Assembly (NCBI RefSeq): GCF_021044685.1
Contig: NZ_CP088014.1
Span: forward strand, 4,202,001 to 4,266,000
Direction of reading: 5' to 3'
DNA length: 64,000 nucleotides
From: Bradyrhizobium daqingense
GTDB lineage: Bacteria; Pseudomonadota; Alphaproteobacteria; Rhizobiales; Xanthobacteraceae
Below, piece after piece: positions 36,517 to 46,133 of the stretch. Position numbers and translations under genes: made by a program. The notes beneath the pieces are model-generated. The model worked only from the letters and a program-made list of their open reading frames with translations. It did not search any database and was not told where the DNA came from. The first letter of the stretch is position 1. The number at the start of each line of letters is the position of its first letter.

Positions 36517-37242
36517 ATGTCCAGGGTTGCGGTGGTGACCGGCGGAACGCGCGGCATAGGTGAAGCAATCTCGATTGCGCTCAAGGAGGCCGGCTACAAG
36601 GTTGCCGCGAGCTACGCAGGCAATGACGAAGCCGCCGCCAAGTTCAAGAGCGAGACCGGCATCAACGTCTACAAATGGGACGTGTCGAACTATGAGGCTT
36701 GCGCCGCCGGCCTGAAGCAGGTCAAAGCGGATCTCGGGCCGGTGGACGTGCTCGTCAACAACGCCGGGATCACCAAAGACGGCATGTTCCACAAGATGAC
36801 GCCAGAGCAATGGTACGCGGTCATCAATACCAACTTGAACTCGTTGTTCAACATGACGCGGCCCGTATGGGAAGGCATGCGCGAGCGCAAGTTCGGCCGG
36901 GTCATCTGCATCTCCTCGATCAACGGTCAGAAGGGGCAGATGGGCCAGGTCAACTATTCCGCCGCCAAGGCGGGTGACATCGGCTTCGTGAAAGCGTTAG
37001 CCCAGGAGGGCGCGCGCGCCGGCATCACGGTCAACACCATCTGCCCGGGCTATATCGCAACCGAGATGGTCAAGGCGATCAACCCGGAGGTGGTGGCCAA
37101 GAACATCCTGCCGCAGATCCCCGTCGGCCGCTTGGGCGAGCCGCATGAGATCGCGCGAGTGGTCGTGTTCCTGGCATCAGACGACGCCGGCTTCATCACG
37201 GGCTCGACGATATCGGCGAACGGCGGCCAGCACATGGCGTGA
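36517..37242 (+). CDS. phbB: Acetoacetyl-CoA reductase (NADPH)
   Basis: A 241-residue short-chain dehydrogenase that reduces acetoacetyl-CoA to (R)-3-hydroxybutyryl-CoA. The cofactor motif is TGGTRGIGEAI, followed by NNAGITKDGMFHKM, the catalytic YSAAK (after SSINGQKGQMGQVN) and CPGYIATEMV, all typical of PhbB. AGGAGAGG precedes ATG 36517; an upstream in-frame ATG lies over the stem-loops. Confidence 0.95.
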   Translation: MSRVAVVTGGTRGIGEAISIALKEAGYKVAASYAGNDEAAAKFKSETGINVYKWDVSNYEACAAGLKQVKADLGPVDVLVNNAGITKDGMFHKMTPEQWYAVINTNLNSLFNMTRPVWEGMRERKFGRVICISSINGQKGQMGQVNYSAAKAGDIGFVKALAQEGARAGITVNTICPGYIATEMVKAINPEVVAKNILPQIPVGRLGEPHEIARVVVFLASDDAGFITGSTISANGGQHMA

Positions 37243-37251
37243 GCGACCGCG

Positions 37252-37643
37252 ATGTCGAGCCATCCACGAGGGGATCTCACGACGCGAACGCTCGCCATGC
37301 CGGCGGACGCCAATCCGAGCGGCGACATTTTCGGCGGCGGGGTGCTCTCGCAGATGGACATCGCGGGCGGCATTCATGCCGGCCAGCGGGCGCAAGGGCG
37401 CGTCGCCACGGTGGCGATCGAGGCGATGCATTTCATCAAGCCGGTCCATGTCGGGGATGTCCTGTGTGTCTACGCGTCGCCCGAGCGTGTCGGGCGCACA
37501 TCGCTGGTGATCCGCCTGGAGGCCTGGGCGTTGCGCAGGCGCCTGGGGAACGTGTGAAAGTGACGGAGGGCATCTTCACCTTCGTTGCACTGGATGCCGA
37601 GGGACGACCTGCGCCGATTCCGGCCAATCGAGACGAGCAGTAA
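37252..37643 (+). pseudogene. Acyl-CoA thioesterase (YciA-type hotdog), frameshifted
   Basis: The first frame gives a YciA-like hotdog start (TRTLAMPADANPSGDIFGGG, then AMHFIKPVHVGDVLCVYA) and stops at 37557 after only 101 residues. From about 37540 the conserved C-terminal part continues in a neighbouring frame as APGERVKVTEGIFTFVALDA to a stop at 37643. Adding one base near 37538 would restore a normal protein of about 130 residues. Start is ten bases after phbB. Function if intact would be hydrolysis of acyl-CoA. Confidence 0.8.
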
Positions 37644-37664
37644 CGACCAATCAAGGAGAGGGAC

Positions 37665-38090
37665 ATGTCCGACGGAAAACCGAAGGCAGGCGCGACCGAT
37701 TGGGGCCTCCCGGGTCTCGACTTCGCCAAGCTCATCGAAACCTGCCAGATCAGCGGCGTCGATATGAAGGCGTTGCTCGAGATGGAGAAGAAGAACATCG
37801 ACGCCCTGATCGAGGTCAACCGCTCGGCCTATGAGAGCTGGCGGAACCTGATGGCGCGGCAAGCCGAGGTCTTCCAGGAAACGATGACCGCGATCGCGGC
37901 AGAGGCGGGCAACGAGGCCGCGACGGGCCGGCGAACCGAGATCGCGCGGCAGGGATTCGAGACGGCTCTCGCCAACATGCGCCAGCTCGCCGAGACCGCA
38001 ACCGAGCAGCAGAAGCAGACGATCGACATATTGAGGCGGCGTTTCGACGAGGGAATGGCCGCATTACGTGCACGCGGCGGCAGCACCTGA
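37665..38090 (+). CDS. Phasin family protein
   Basis: A 141-residue, mostly helical, alanine- and glutamine-rich protein without signal peptide or membrane span, containing the phasin-like segment NRSAYESWRNLMARQAEVFQ. Phasins coat polyhydroxybutyrate granules. A good ribosome site (AAGGAGAGG) precedes the ATG at 37665. Position between phbAB and maeB and near a phaC remnant supports the call. Confidence 0.8.
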   Translation: MSDGKPKAGATDWGLPGLDFAKLIETCQISGVDMKALLEMEKKNIDALIEVNRSAYESWRNLMARQAEVFQETMTAIAAEAGNEAATGRRTEIARQGFETALANMRQLAETATEQQKQTIDILRRRFDEGMAALRARGGST

Positions 38091-38158
38091 AGTCGACCGG
38101 CCGGTAGGGGCAACGGGGCGTATCCGCCCATCGAACAAGCGCAAGAACGGGGAAGAGG

Positions 38159-40435
38159 ATGGATCAGGATCTCAGGGAAGCCGCGCTCGAATATCATCGC
38201 CTGCCGAGGCCGGGAAAGATTTCGGTCGTGCCGACCACGGCGATGGCGACGCAACGCGATCTGTCGCTGGCCTATTCGCCTGGCGTCGCGGAGCCCTGCC
38301 TCGTCATCGCCAAGGACCCGTTACAGGCGGACCAGCTGACAGCGCGCAGCAACCTGGTGGCCGTCATCACCAACGGTACGGCCGTGCTGGGGCTCGGCAA
38401 TATCGGGGCTCTGGCGGGCAAGCCCGTCATGGAAGGCAAGGCCTGCCTGTTCAAGAAGTTCGCCGGGATCGACGTGTTCGACATCGAGCTTGCCGAGGAG
38501 GACCCCGACGCCTTGATCGAAACCATCGCCAGGATGGAGCCGACCTTCGGCGGCATCAACCTGGAGGACATCAAGGCGCCGGAATGCTTCTACATCGAAC
38601 AGCAGCTCCGCAAGCGAATGAAGATACCGGTCTTCCATGACGATCAGCACGGCACCGCGATCATCGCTGCAGCGGCAATCCTCAACGGATTGAAGCTGGT
38701 CAAGAAGGACATCACCGAGGTCAAGCTGGTCTGCTCCGGCGCCGGGGCCGCCGCGCTGGCGTGTCTCGATCTCATCGTCAGCCTCGGCCTGCCGCAGGAC
38801 CGTATCATCGTCACCGACGCGAAAGGCGTGGTCTATGCCGGTCGCACGGAAGGCATGGACGACAACAAGGCGCGCTATGCGGTGAAAACCGAGGCTCGAA
38901 AGCTCGATGAGATCATCCAGGACGCGGATATCTTTCTGGGCCTGTCGGCCGGCAAGGTGCTGACGCAAGACATGATCAAGCGGATGGCACGCGATCCGCT
39001 GATCTTTGCCATGGCCAACCCGATTCCGGAAATCATGCCGGAAGATGCGCTGGCGGTTCGCCCCGATGCGATCATCGGCACGGGACGGTCGGACTATCCC
39101 AACCAGATCAACAACGTCCTCTGTTTTCCCTTCATCTTCAGGGGCGCGCTCGACTGTGGGGCGACGACTATCAACGAGGAGATGAAGCTCGCGACGGTGC
39201 GTGCGCTGGCGGACCTGGCGATGGCGGAGGTGCCCGAGGTGGTCGCCGTGGCGTACAAGGGAGAGGATCTCCGCTTTGGCCGCAACTACCTCATTCCAAA
39301 GCCGCTCGATCCGCGGCTGATCGAAGTCGTGGCGCCTGCGGTCGCCAAGGCCGCGGCCGACAGCGGCGTCGCCAGGCGTCCGATCGCTGACATGGAAGCC
39401 TATCGCCAGCAGCTGAGCCGGTTCGTCTACCATTCCGGCAACGCGATGCAGCCGGTGTTCTCGATCGCGAAGGGAAGCGGCAAGTCGCTGCTTCTGGCCG
39501 AGGGCGAAGACGAGCGCGTCCTGCGCGCGGCCCAGGTCGTCATCGACGAGCGAATTGCAAAGCCCTTGCTGGTCGGCCGTCCGTCGACCATCGAGGAGCG
39601 GATCAAGTCCTTCGGTCTCCGGCTCAAGCCGGGGAGCGACTGCGAGATCATCGATCCGCACGATTCCGAGGTCTACTCCCAATGCGCAGATGTCTACCAC
39701 GGGCGCAGGAAGCGCGACGGCGTGTCATCCGCCTTGGCGCTCTCGGAGACGCGCAGCAACGCGACCGTGCTCGCCTCGATACTGCTCGAAAGGGGCCTCG
39801 GCGACGCGATGCTGTGCGGGGTCATCGGCAGGACGTCCGATCACGTGGCGGCGATCCGCAACGTGATCGGACCGCGCGAGGGCGTGCGGACGCTCGCGGT
39901 GATGCAGATGCTGATCCTGCAGCAGCATCAGCTCTTCATCTGCGACACCCATTGCAATCTCAATCCGACCGCCGAACAGGTCGCCGATATCGCACTGATG
40001 GCGGCGGCGGAGGTGAGCCGATTTGGCATTACCCCTCGGGTCGCGTTGCTGTCTCATTCGAGCTTCGGAAGCTCCGCGGTTCCGGAAGCGCACAAGATGC
40101 GAGAGGCGCGCGCGATCATTCTCGCGCGATCTCCCGATCTCGCGGTCGAAGGCGAGATGCGCGGCGACGCTGCGTTGTCTCCGTCGGTGCTGCATCACGA
40201 GTTTCCGGATTCCGGTTTCGAGGGGCCGGCGAACGTGCTGGTGATGCCGAATCTCGACGCCGCCAACATCTCCTACAATTTGCTCAGGATGGCAGCGGGG
40301 CAGGGACTGACGGTCGGCGGCATCCTGCTCGGCGCGGCGAAGCCGGCCCACATCCTCACGCCATCGTCCACCGTCCGGCGCATCGTGAACATGGCGGCGG
40401 TCGCTGTCGCGGATGCAGTGTCCGAGAGGGCCTGA
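38159..40435 (+). CDS. maeB: NADP-dependent malic enzyme with phosphotransacetylase-like C-terminal domain
   Basis: A 758-residue MaeB-type enzyme converting malate to pyruvate with NAD(P)H formation. The malic domain shows YSPGVAEPCLVIAKDP, the metal/substrate segment GLGNIGALAGKPVMEGKA and ADIFLGLSAGKVL. From about residue 430 the phosphate acetyltransferase-like domain begins (KSLLLAEGEDERVLRAAQVV); in MaeB it is regulatory, sensing acetyl-CoA. It would feed dicarboxylates imported by DctA into the pyruvate dehydrogenase of the same block. Confidence 0.95.
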   Translation: MDQDLREAALEYHRLPRPGKISVVPTTAMATQRDLSLAYSPGVAEPCLVIAKDPLQADQLTARSNLVAVITNGTAVLGLGNIGALAGKPVMEGKACLFKKFAGIDVFDIELAEEDPDALIETIARMEPTFGGINLEDIKAPECFYIEQQLRKRMKIPVFHDDQHGTAIIAAAAILNGLKLVKKDITEVKLVCSGAGAAALACLDLIVSLGLPQDRIIVTDAKGVVYAGRTEGMDDNKARYAVKTEARKLDEIIQDADIFLGLSAGKVLTQDMIKRMARDPLIFAMANPIPEIMPEDALAVRPDAIIGTGRSDYPNQINNVLCFPFIFRGALDCGATTINEEMKLATVRALADLAMAEVPEVVAVAYKGEDLRFGRNYLIPKPLDPRLIEVVAPAVAKAAADSGVARRPIADMEAYRQQLSRFVYHSGNAMQPVFSIAKGSGKSLLLAEGEDERVLRAAQVVIDERIAKPLLVGRPSTIEERIKSFGLRLKPGSDCEIIDPHDSEVYSQCADVYHGRRKRDGVSSALALSETRSNATVLASILLERGLGDAMLCGVIGRTSDHVAAIRNVIGPREGVRTLAVMQMLILQQHQLFICDTHCNLNPTAEQVADIALMAAAEVSRFGITPRVALLSHSSFGSSAVPEAHKMREARAIILARSPDLAVEGEMRGDAALSPSVLHHEFPDSGFEGPANVLVMPNLDAANISYNLLRMAAGQGLTVGGILLGAAKPAHILTPSSTVRRIVNMAAVAVADAVSERA

Positions 40436-40479
40436 TCCGGAGGATTGGACACGTGTGAGCGCGCTTGGTCGAGGCCATC

Positions 40480-41802
40480 ATGGGTAAGTCGCAATTGGGA
40501 AAACCCCGGATTGTGATCGTCGGCGGAGGAGCCGGCGGACTGGAGCTTGCGACGCGCCTCGGCGATAAATACGGACGCAAGGGCAAGCTCGACGTCACGC
40601 TGATCGAGCGAAACCGCACCCATGTGTGGAAGCCGAAGCTGCACGAGATCGCAGCCGGCAGCATGGATATCTCGGCTCACGAGGTCGACTATCTCGCGCA
40701 GTCCTATTGGCACGGCTTCCGCTATCGCATCGGCGAGATGATCGGGATCGACCGGGACAAGCGCCAGGTGCTGGTCGCGCCCTATCTCGATTCCGAGGGC
40801 CGGGAAGTCACTCCGAAGCGGATCTTCGACTATGACGTCCTCGTGGTGGCCGTTGGAAGCCAGAACAACGATTTCGGCACGCGCGGCGTCGCCGATCATG
40901 CGATCAAGCTGGAATCGCAGCTCGATGCGCGGCGGTTCCACGAGCGCATGGTCAACGCCTGCATCCGCGCCCATGCCCAATCGGCGCCGCTGGGAACGCA
41001 TCAGCTGAAGGTCGCAATCATCGGCGCCGGGGCCACCGGTGTCGAGCTGGCCGCCGAGCTCCACAGGACGACGCGGGAGGTTGTGGCGTACGGTCTCGAC
41101 CAGGTCGATCCGCACAAGGATATCAGGATCACCTTGATCGAAGCCGCCGATCGGGTACTTCCCGCGTTGCCCGAACGGGTCTCGAAGGAGACGGAAAAGC
41201 TGCTCGCCAGGCTCGGGGTCGAGGTGCTGACCGGCGCCAAAGTCTCCGAGGTCGGTTCCGATCGCGTCAGCCTGACGGACGGCCGGACGATCCCCGCCGA
41301 ACTGATCGTCTGGGCGGCGGGAGTCAAGGCGCCAGACTTCCTGAAGGATATCGCCGGCCTCGAGACCAATCGCATTAATCAGCTGGTGGTGCGGCCGACA
41401 TTGCAGACGACGCGCGACGACAGCGTCTTTACCATCGGCGATTGCTCGGCCTGCTCATGGGGCGAGCGCGGAAACGTCCCGCCGCGCGCGCAGGCGGCGC
41501 ACCAGCAGGCTTCCCATCTCTACTCGCAGATCCCGCGCTATCTTCGAGGCGAGCCGCTGAAAGAGTATCGCTATCGGGACTTCGGATCGCTGGTGTCGCT
41601 CGGCGAATTCAGCACGGTCGGCTCGATGATGGGCGCGCTGGTGGGCGGCAGCCTGGTGTTCGAAGGCATGTTCGCGCGGATGATGTACCTGTCGCTCTAC
41701 AAGATGCACGAACACGCGCTGCATGGTTGGATCAAGGTCGCGCTGGACACGCTGGCTCGCCTGATCACCCGGCGCACCGAGCCGCATGTGAAGCTGCATT
41801 GA
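40480..41802 (+). CDS. ndh: Type II NADH:quinone oxidoreductase
   Basis: A 440-residue peripheral membrane flavoprotein. The FAD motif IVIVGGGAGGLELATRLG is at the N-terminus and the NADH motif VAIIGAGATGVELAAELH near residue 175; the quinone-side segment TIGDCSACSW and a hydrophobic/amphipathic C-terminus follow. ATG 40480 has GAGG upstream; TTG 40465 is an alternative. NDH-2 oxidises NADH without pumping protons, which suits fast disposal of reducing power together with the bd oxidase genes that follow. Confidence 0.9.
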   Translation: MGKSQLGKPRIVIVGGGAGGLELATRLGDKYGRKGKLDVTLIERNRTHVWKPKLHEIAAGSMDISAHEVDYLAQSYWHGFRYRIGEMIGIDRDKRQVLVAPYLDSEGREVTPKRIFDYDVLVVAVGSQNNDFGTRGVADHAIKLESQLDARRFHERMVNACIRAHAQSAPLGTHQLKVAIIGAGATGVELAAELHRTTREVVAYGLDQVDPHKDIRITLIEAADRVLPALPERVSKETEKLLARLGVEVLTGAKVSEVGSDRVSLTDGRTIPAELIVWAAGVKAPDFLKDIAGLETNRINQLVVRPTLQTTRDDSVFTIGDCSACSWGERGNVPPRAQAAHQQASHLYSQIPRYLRGEPLKEYRYRDFGSLVSLGEFSTVGSMMGALVGGSLVFEGMFARMMYLSLYKMHEHALHGWIKVALDTLARLITRRTEPHVKLH

Positions 41803-41852
41803 CGCGCTTCTGAGTCACTTACGAGATGTTGCCTGGACCGGGAGGGATGTTG

Positions 41853-43244
41853 ATGGACGCATTGTTCCTTGCGCGCATGCAGTTCGCCGCCAACATCACG
41901 TTCCATATCCTGTTCCCGTCGATTTCGATCGCGCTGGGCTGGATGCTGCTGTTCTTCAGGTTCAAGCACCTGCGCGCGGCTGATCCGCAGCAGAAGATCG
42001 ACTGGCTTCGGGCTTACCGGCACTGGACGAAAGTGTTCGCCCTGACATTCGCGCTCGGCGTCGTCAGCGGCGTCACCATGAGCTTCCAGTTCGGCACCAA
42101 CTGGCCGGGCTACATGGAGCGCGTCGGCAACATCGCCGGCCCGCTGCTCGGTTATGAGGTGCTGACCGCATTTTTCCTGGAGGCGGGATTCCTCGGCGTC
42201 ATGCTGTTCGGCCATCGCCGGGTCGGCGAGATGGTTCACCTCGGTGCGACCATCCTCGTCGCGTTCGGCACGTTGATGAGCGCGTTCTGGATCCTGGCAC
42301 TCAATTCGTGGATGCAGACGCCGGCCGGTTACGAGATCGTCAACGGGCAGTTTCACGCGCGCAGCTGGCTCGAGATCATCTTCAATCCGTCCTTCCCGTA
42401 TCGGCTGGTCCATATGGTGCTCGCGTCCGCGCTGACCTGTGCGTTCCTGTTGATCGGGGTCAGCGCCTGGCAGCTGATGAAAGGCGTCGCGACCGCCAGT
42501 GCGTCACGCGTGCTGCGGACCGGGCTGGTCCTTGCCGCGCTGGCGGCGCCGGCACAGATGGTGGCGGGCGACTTTCACGGGCTCAATACGCTCAAGCATC
42601 AGCCGCAGAAGATCGCGGCGGTCGAAGGCATTTGGGAGACCACGCGCGGCGCGCCGCTGCTGCTGTTCGCGATCCCGGATGATGCGGCGAGAACGAACCA
42701 TTTCGAGCTCGCAGTGCCGAAGCTCGCGAGCCTGATCCTTCTTCACGATCCCGATGGGGAGCTCAAGGGGCTGAACGAGTTTCCATCCGCTCATCCGCCG
42801 GTCCTGCCGCTGTTCTGGTCGTTTCGCATCATGGTGGGCACCGGCATATTGATGCTGCTCGTCAGCTGGATCGGCCTGTGGCGGCATTGGCGCGACGGCT
42901 GGGATTTCGCCAAAATGCCGCGGCCGATGCTGCGGATATTTGCGGGCATGACCTTTTCCGGCTGGGTCGCGACCATTGCCGGATGGTACGTCACGGAGAT
43001 TGGGCGCCAACCGTTCATCGTTTCCGGGCTCGTTCGAACGGCCGATGTCGCTTCACGGGTGCCGTCATCGAGCATCGCCGTGACGTTCGCCATCTATGTC
43101 GTGGTCTATCTGGCGCTGCTCGTGGCCTATGTCGGCGTGCTCAAATACATGGCGGAGACAGCGGACAAGGAATCGTATGGCAACGTGTCGGCGAGCCTGG
43201 CAGGAGAGCCGCAGGATTATCGGCGGGAGGGAGAGTTCGCATGA
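41853..43244 (+). CDS. cydA: Cytochrome bd-type quinol oxidase subunit I
   Basis: A 463-residue heme-bearing subunit. ATG 41853 preceded by GGGAGGG gives the standard N-terminus MDALFLARMQFAANITFHIL with the axial histidine; two upstream ATGs lack support. Multiple spans, the quinol-binding GRQPFIVSGLVRTAD and a short Q-loop fit the CIO (cyanide-insensitive) branch. The enzyme reduces O2 with quinol, typically at low oxygen or under respiratory stress. It overlaps cydB by four bases. Confidence 0.94.
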   Translation: MDALFLARMQFAANITFHILFPSISIALGWMLLFFRFKHLRAADPQQKIDWLRAYRHWTKVFALTFALGVVSGVTMSFQFGTNWPGYMERVGNIAGPLLGYEVLTAFFLEAGFLGVMLFGHRRVGEMVHLGATILVAFGTLMSAFWILALNSWMQTPAGYEIVNGQFHARSWLEIIFNPSFPYRLVHMVLASALTCAFLLIGVSAWQLMKGVATASASRVLRTGLVLAALAAPAQMVAGDFHGLNTLKHQPQKIAAVEGIWETTRGAPLLLFAIPDDAARTNHFELAVPKLASLILLHDPDGELKGLNEFPSAHPPVLPLFWSFRIMVGTGILMLLVSWIGLWRHWRDGWDFAKMPRPMLRIFAGMTFSGWVATIAGWYVTEIGRQPFIVSGLVRTADVASRVPSSSIAVTFAIYVVVYLALLVAYVGVLKYMAETADKESYGNVSASLAGEPQDYRREGEFA

Positions 43245-44245
43245 CTTCGATGTCGTTCGACGAAGTGCTTCCGCTGATCTTCATCGGGTTGATGGGCGTG
43301 TCGCTGCTCGTCTACGTCGTGAGCGACGGATACGATCTCGGCGTGGGCATGTTGATGCACCGCGCGACGCCCGAGGAGCGGGACACCATGGTCGCGTCCA
43401 TCGGCCCGTTCTGGGATGCCAATGAGACCTGGCTGGTCCTGGGTGTCGGGCTTCTCCTGATTGCTTTCCCCAAGGCGCACGGGCTGGTCCTGTCGGAACT
43501 GTACCTGCCGACGACGCTCATGCTGGTCGGTCTGATCCTGCGCGGTGCGGCCTTCGATTTCAGGGTCAAGGCGAAGGCCAGCCGGAAGGAGATGTGGGAT
43601 CGCCTGTTCATCGCCGGCTCGATGCTTGCGTCCGTGTGTCAGGGATGGATGCTCGGTCGTTATGTCAGCGGCTTCGGCGAGGGCTGGAACTATCCGATCT
43701 TTGCCGGCGCCATCGCGATCGCGCTGCCGATGGCCTACGCGCTGCTCGGCGCCACGTGGCTGGTGATGAAGACGGATGGCGCGCTGCAGGGCAAGGCGAT
43801 CGAGTGGAGCAAGATCGCCTGGCCGCCGATGGTCTTCGGCCTGATCCTGATTTCGATGGCAACGCCGTGGATCAGCGAGACCGTTCGCGAACGGTGGTTC
43901 ACCTTGCCGGCGATCATTGCCGTGGCATCGATCCCGGTGACCGCGGGGATCGCGCTCCTGACCGTGCGCGTGGTGCTCGGCTCCTCCGCCGTGCGCGGCG
44001 CGCTCTGCTGGTTACCGTTTGCTTTGCTCGTGCTGGTCTTCCTGCTGAGTTTTCTCGGCCTCAGCTACAGCATCTATCCCTTCGTGGTGATCGACAGGCT
44101 CACGGTCTGGGAGGCTGCGAGCAGCCCGGATTCGCTCAAGATCATCCTGATCGGGGTCTGTGTCACGCTGCCCGTCATCGTCGCCTATACCGGATTTTCC
44201 TATCGCGTATTCCGGGGCAAAACCATAGAGTTGGACTATGCGTGA
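43241..44245 (+). CDS. cydB: Cytochrome bd-type quinol oxidase subunit II
   Basis: A 334-residue membrane subunit with the family pattern YVVSDGYDLGVGML near residue 25 and GPFWDANETWLVLG near 60. The ATG overlaps the cydA stop. The next gene overlaps the cydB end by eight bases, so no CydX-type small subunit is encoded directly after it; no cydCD assembly genes are in the window. Confidence 0.94.
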   Translation: MTSMSFDEVLPLIFIGLMGVSLLVYVVSDGYDLGVGMLMHRATPEERDTMVASIGPFWDANETWLVLGVGLLLIAFPKAHGLVLSELYLPTTLMLVGLILRGAAFDFRVKAKASRKEMWDRLFIAGSMLASVCQGWMLGRYVSGFGEGWNYPIFAGAIAIALPMAYALLGATWLVMKTDGALQGKAIEWSKIAWPPMVFGLILISMATPWISETVRERWFTLPAIIAVASIPVTAGIALLTVRVVLGSSAVRGALCWLPFALLVLVFLLSFLGLSYSIYPFVVIDRLTVWEAASSPDSLKIILIGVCVTLPVIVAYTGFSYRVFRGKTIELDYA

Positions 44246-46133
44246 GCCATGCTTTGCTATGGCCGACGCTCCTCGGTTGGTCCTGGTTCACAAGATGACG
44301 GAGATTCCATTCCCGGTGACCGTCAAAACGAGGCCTGAAGTCGGTCCGACCGCGTCCAGCTCCGTGCGTTGGCTTGTTCGCGGAACAGCTGCTCTCGCCA
44401 TGGTCACAGCCGCTTCGTGGCTCGGATATGCCTTGGCGTTCCAACGGGGACTTGACCATCTGCACGTTGCCGCCCAGCAGCGGCTTGCGGTGGAGGCTGC
44501 CAGGCTCGACGGTTATCTCTCCAGATTTGAATATTTGCCATCGCTGCTCGATACGTCCCCAAGCGTCTTCAAGTTGCTCGGCGATCCCGCCGATCCCGCG
44601 CTGCAGCAATCGGTCAGCCTGTATCTGAAGTCGATCAATCTGCTTGCCGGGGCCGACAATCTTTACGTCCTGAGCGTCTCGGGCGAAGCCTTGGCCGCGG
44701 CCGACTTCGATGACCCCGGCACGCCGGTCGGCCGCAATCTTTCATATCGTCCCTATGTGAGCGAGGCTCTTGCGCGTGGCCGGGGCGCGTTTTTCGGTGT
44801 CGGCATCACCAGTGCGCGCGCCGGCTACTATCTGTCCTATGCCCTGAAGGACGGCGGGGTCACCAAGGGGATCGCCGCCGTCAAGATCAATCTGGATTCG
44901 TTCGAACGCGGATGGCGCGATCTTTCCGGCGATGCACTTCTCGTCGACGAACGGGGCGTGACGATACTCGCCTCCCGCGACGCCTGGCGCTATCGCCCGA
45001 TGGCGACGCTGTCGCGCGAGATGCTCGACGATATTGCGCGGTCCAAGCCTTATGCGGACCACAATCTGGCGCCACTCGATTGGACCGTCGTCGCTCGGCC
45101 GGAAGACGGTACCGCGCGCGTCGTCACCGGGAATGGAACGGCCTATACGGTCAGCGAGCTTCCGATCAATAGGGGCCTCTGGAAGCTCGTCCTCCTCGAT
45201 GACGAGGCGCCGATCCGGCAGACGGCGCTGATTATCGGCACGTTGTCGGGCCTTGCCTCCCTCGCTGCCTTGCTGGCGCTGGGGCTGGTGGTGCAACGGC
45301 GCAGAGCAATCAGGCAACGACTGGCCAATCAGGCCGCATTGCAGGCGGCGCACGACATGCTCGAGACCAGGGTGCAGGAACGAACCGCCGAGCTACGCGC
45401 GGCGCAGGATGAGCTGGTCCATGCCGGCAAGCTGGCGGCCCTCGGACAGATGTCGGCCGGAATTGTGCATGAACTGAATCAGCCCTTGGCTGCGCTGCAG
45501 ACCGCGGCCGACAATGCGGTCCTGCTCGTCGACCGTGGGGCGGTCGACGCTGCCCGCGGCAACCTCACTCGGATCGGCGAACTGGTACGCAGGCTCGGGC
45601 GCCTGACCGGACAGCTCAGGGTCTTCGCCTACAAGTCAAGCAGCCCCCTCGGCGCGATATCGGTCGAACAGGCCATGAGCGAGACGCTCAAGATATTCGC
45701 CGCGCGCGTCAAGGAGAGTGGCGTCCGCATCGTCACGAATATCGAGGCCGACCTCAGCGTCGTTGCCGACCAGACGAGGCTCGAGCAACTGCTGTGCAAC
45801 ATCGTGGCGAATGCGCTGGATGCCGTCGAGGGCGCCGAACGAAAGTCGATTGTGATCCGGGCCACCAGGGAGGAGGGGCACGCCGCCCGCTGCCGCATCG
45901 CGATCAGCAACAGCGGCCCTGCGATCGCCCCCGACGTCCTCAGGCGCATGTTCGAGCCGTTCGTGACGACCAAGCCCGCGGGCAAGGGCCTCGGTCTCGG
46001 CCTGATGTTGTCCAACCACATCGCGCGTTCTTTTGGCGGCGAATTGCACGGGCGAAATCTTCCTGATGGCGCGGAATTTGTCGTGATCCTCCCCTTGGCT
46101 GAGATGACAGAGGCGGCTTCGCATGGGCGATGA
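44238..46133 (+). CDS. dctB: Sensor histidine kinase, DctB-like
   Basis: A 631-residue membrane kinase. One membrane span near residues 48-68, a periplasmic double-PDC sensor with the DctB-type segment GRNLSYRPYVSEALARGRGA, and a second span near 325-345 are visible. The HisKA box is VHELNQPL (His411), with ATPase boxes NIVANALDAVEG and GLGLGLMLSNHIA. ATGs at 44259 and 44295 are alternative starts. It overlaps cydB and the response regulator, so the pair is co-transcribed with the respiratory genes. Likely senses C4-dicarboxylates, by similarity and by presence of dctA. Confidence 0.85.
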   Translation: MREPCFAMADAPRLVLVHKMTEIPFPVTVKTRPEVGPTASSSVRWLVRGTAALAMVTAASWLGYALAFQRGLDHLHVAAQQRLAVEAARLDGYLSRFEYLPSLLDTSPSVFKLLGDPADPALQQSVSLYLKSINLLAGADNLYVLSVSGEALAAADFDDPGTPVGRNLSYRPYVSEALARGRGAFFGVGITSARAGYYLSYALKDGGVTKGIAAVKINLDSFERGWRDLSGDALLVDERGVTILASRDAWRYRPMATLSREMLDDIARSKPYADHNLAPLDWTVVARPEDGTARVVTGNGTAYTVSELPINRGLWKLVLLDDEAPIRQTALIIGTLSGLASLAALLALGLVVQRRRAIRQRLANQAALQAAHDMLETRVQERTAELRAAQDELVHAGKLAALGQMSAGIVHELNQPLAALQTAADNAVLLVDRGAVDAARGNLTRIGELVRRLGRLTGQLRVFAYKSSSPLGAISVEQAMSETLKIFAARVKESGVRIVTNIEADLSVVADQTRLEQLLCNIVANALDAVEGAERKSIVIRATREEGHAARCRIAISNSGPAIAPDVLRRMFEPFVTTKPAGKGLGLGLMLSNHIARSFGGELHGRNLPDGAEFVVILPLAEMTEAASHGR

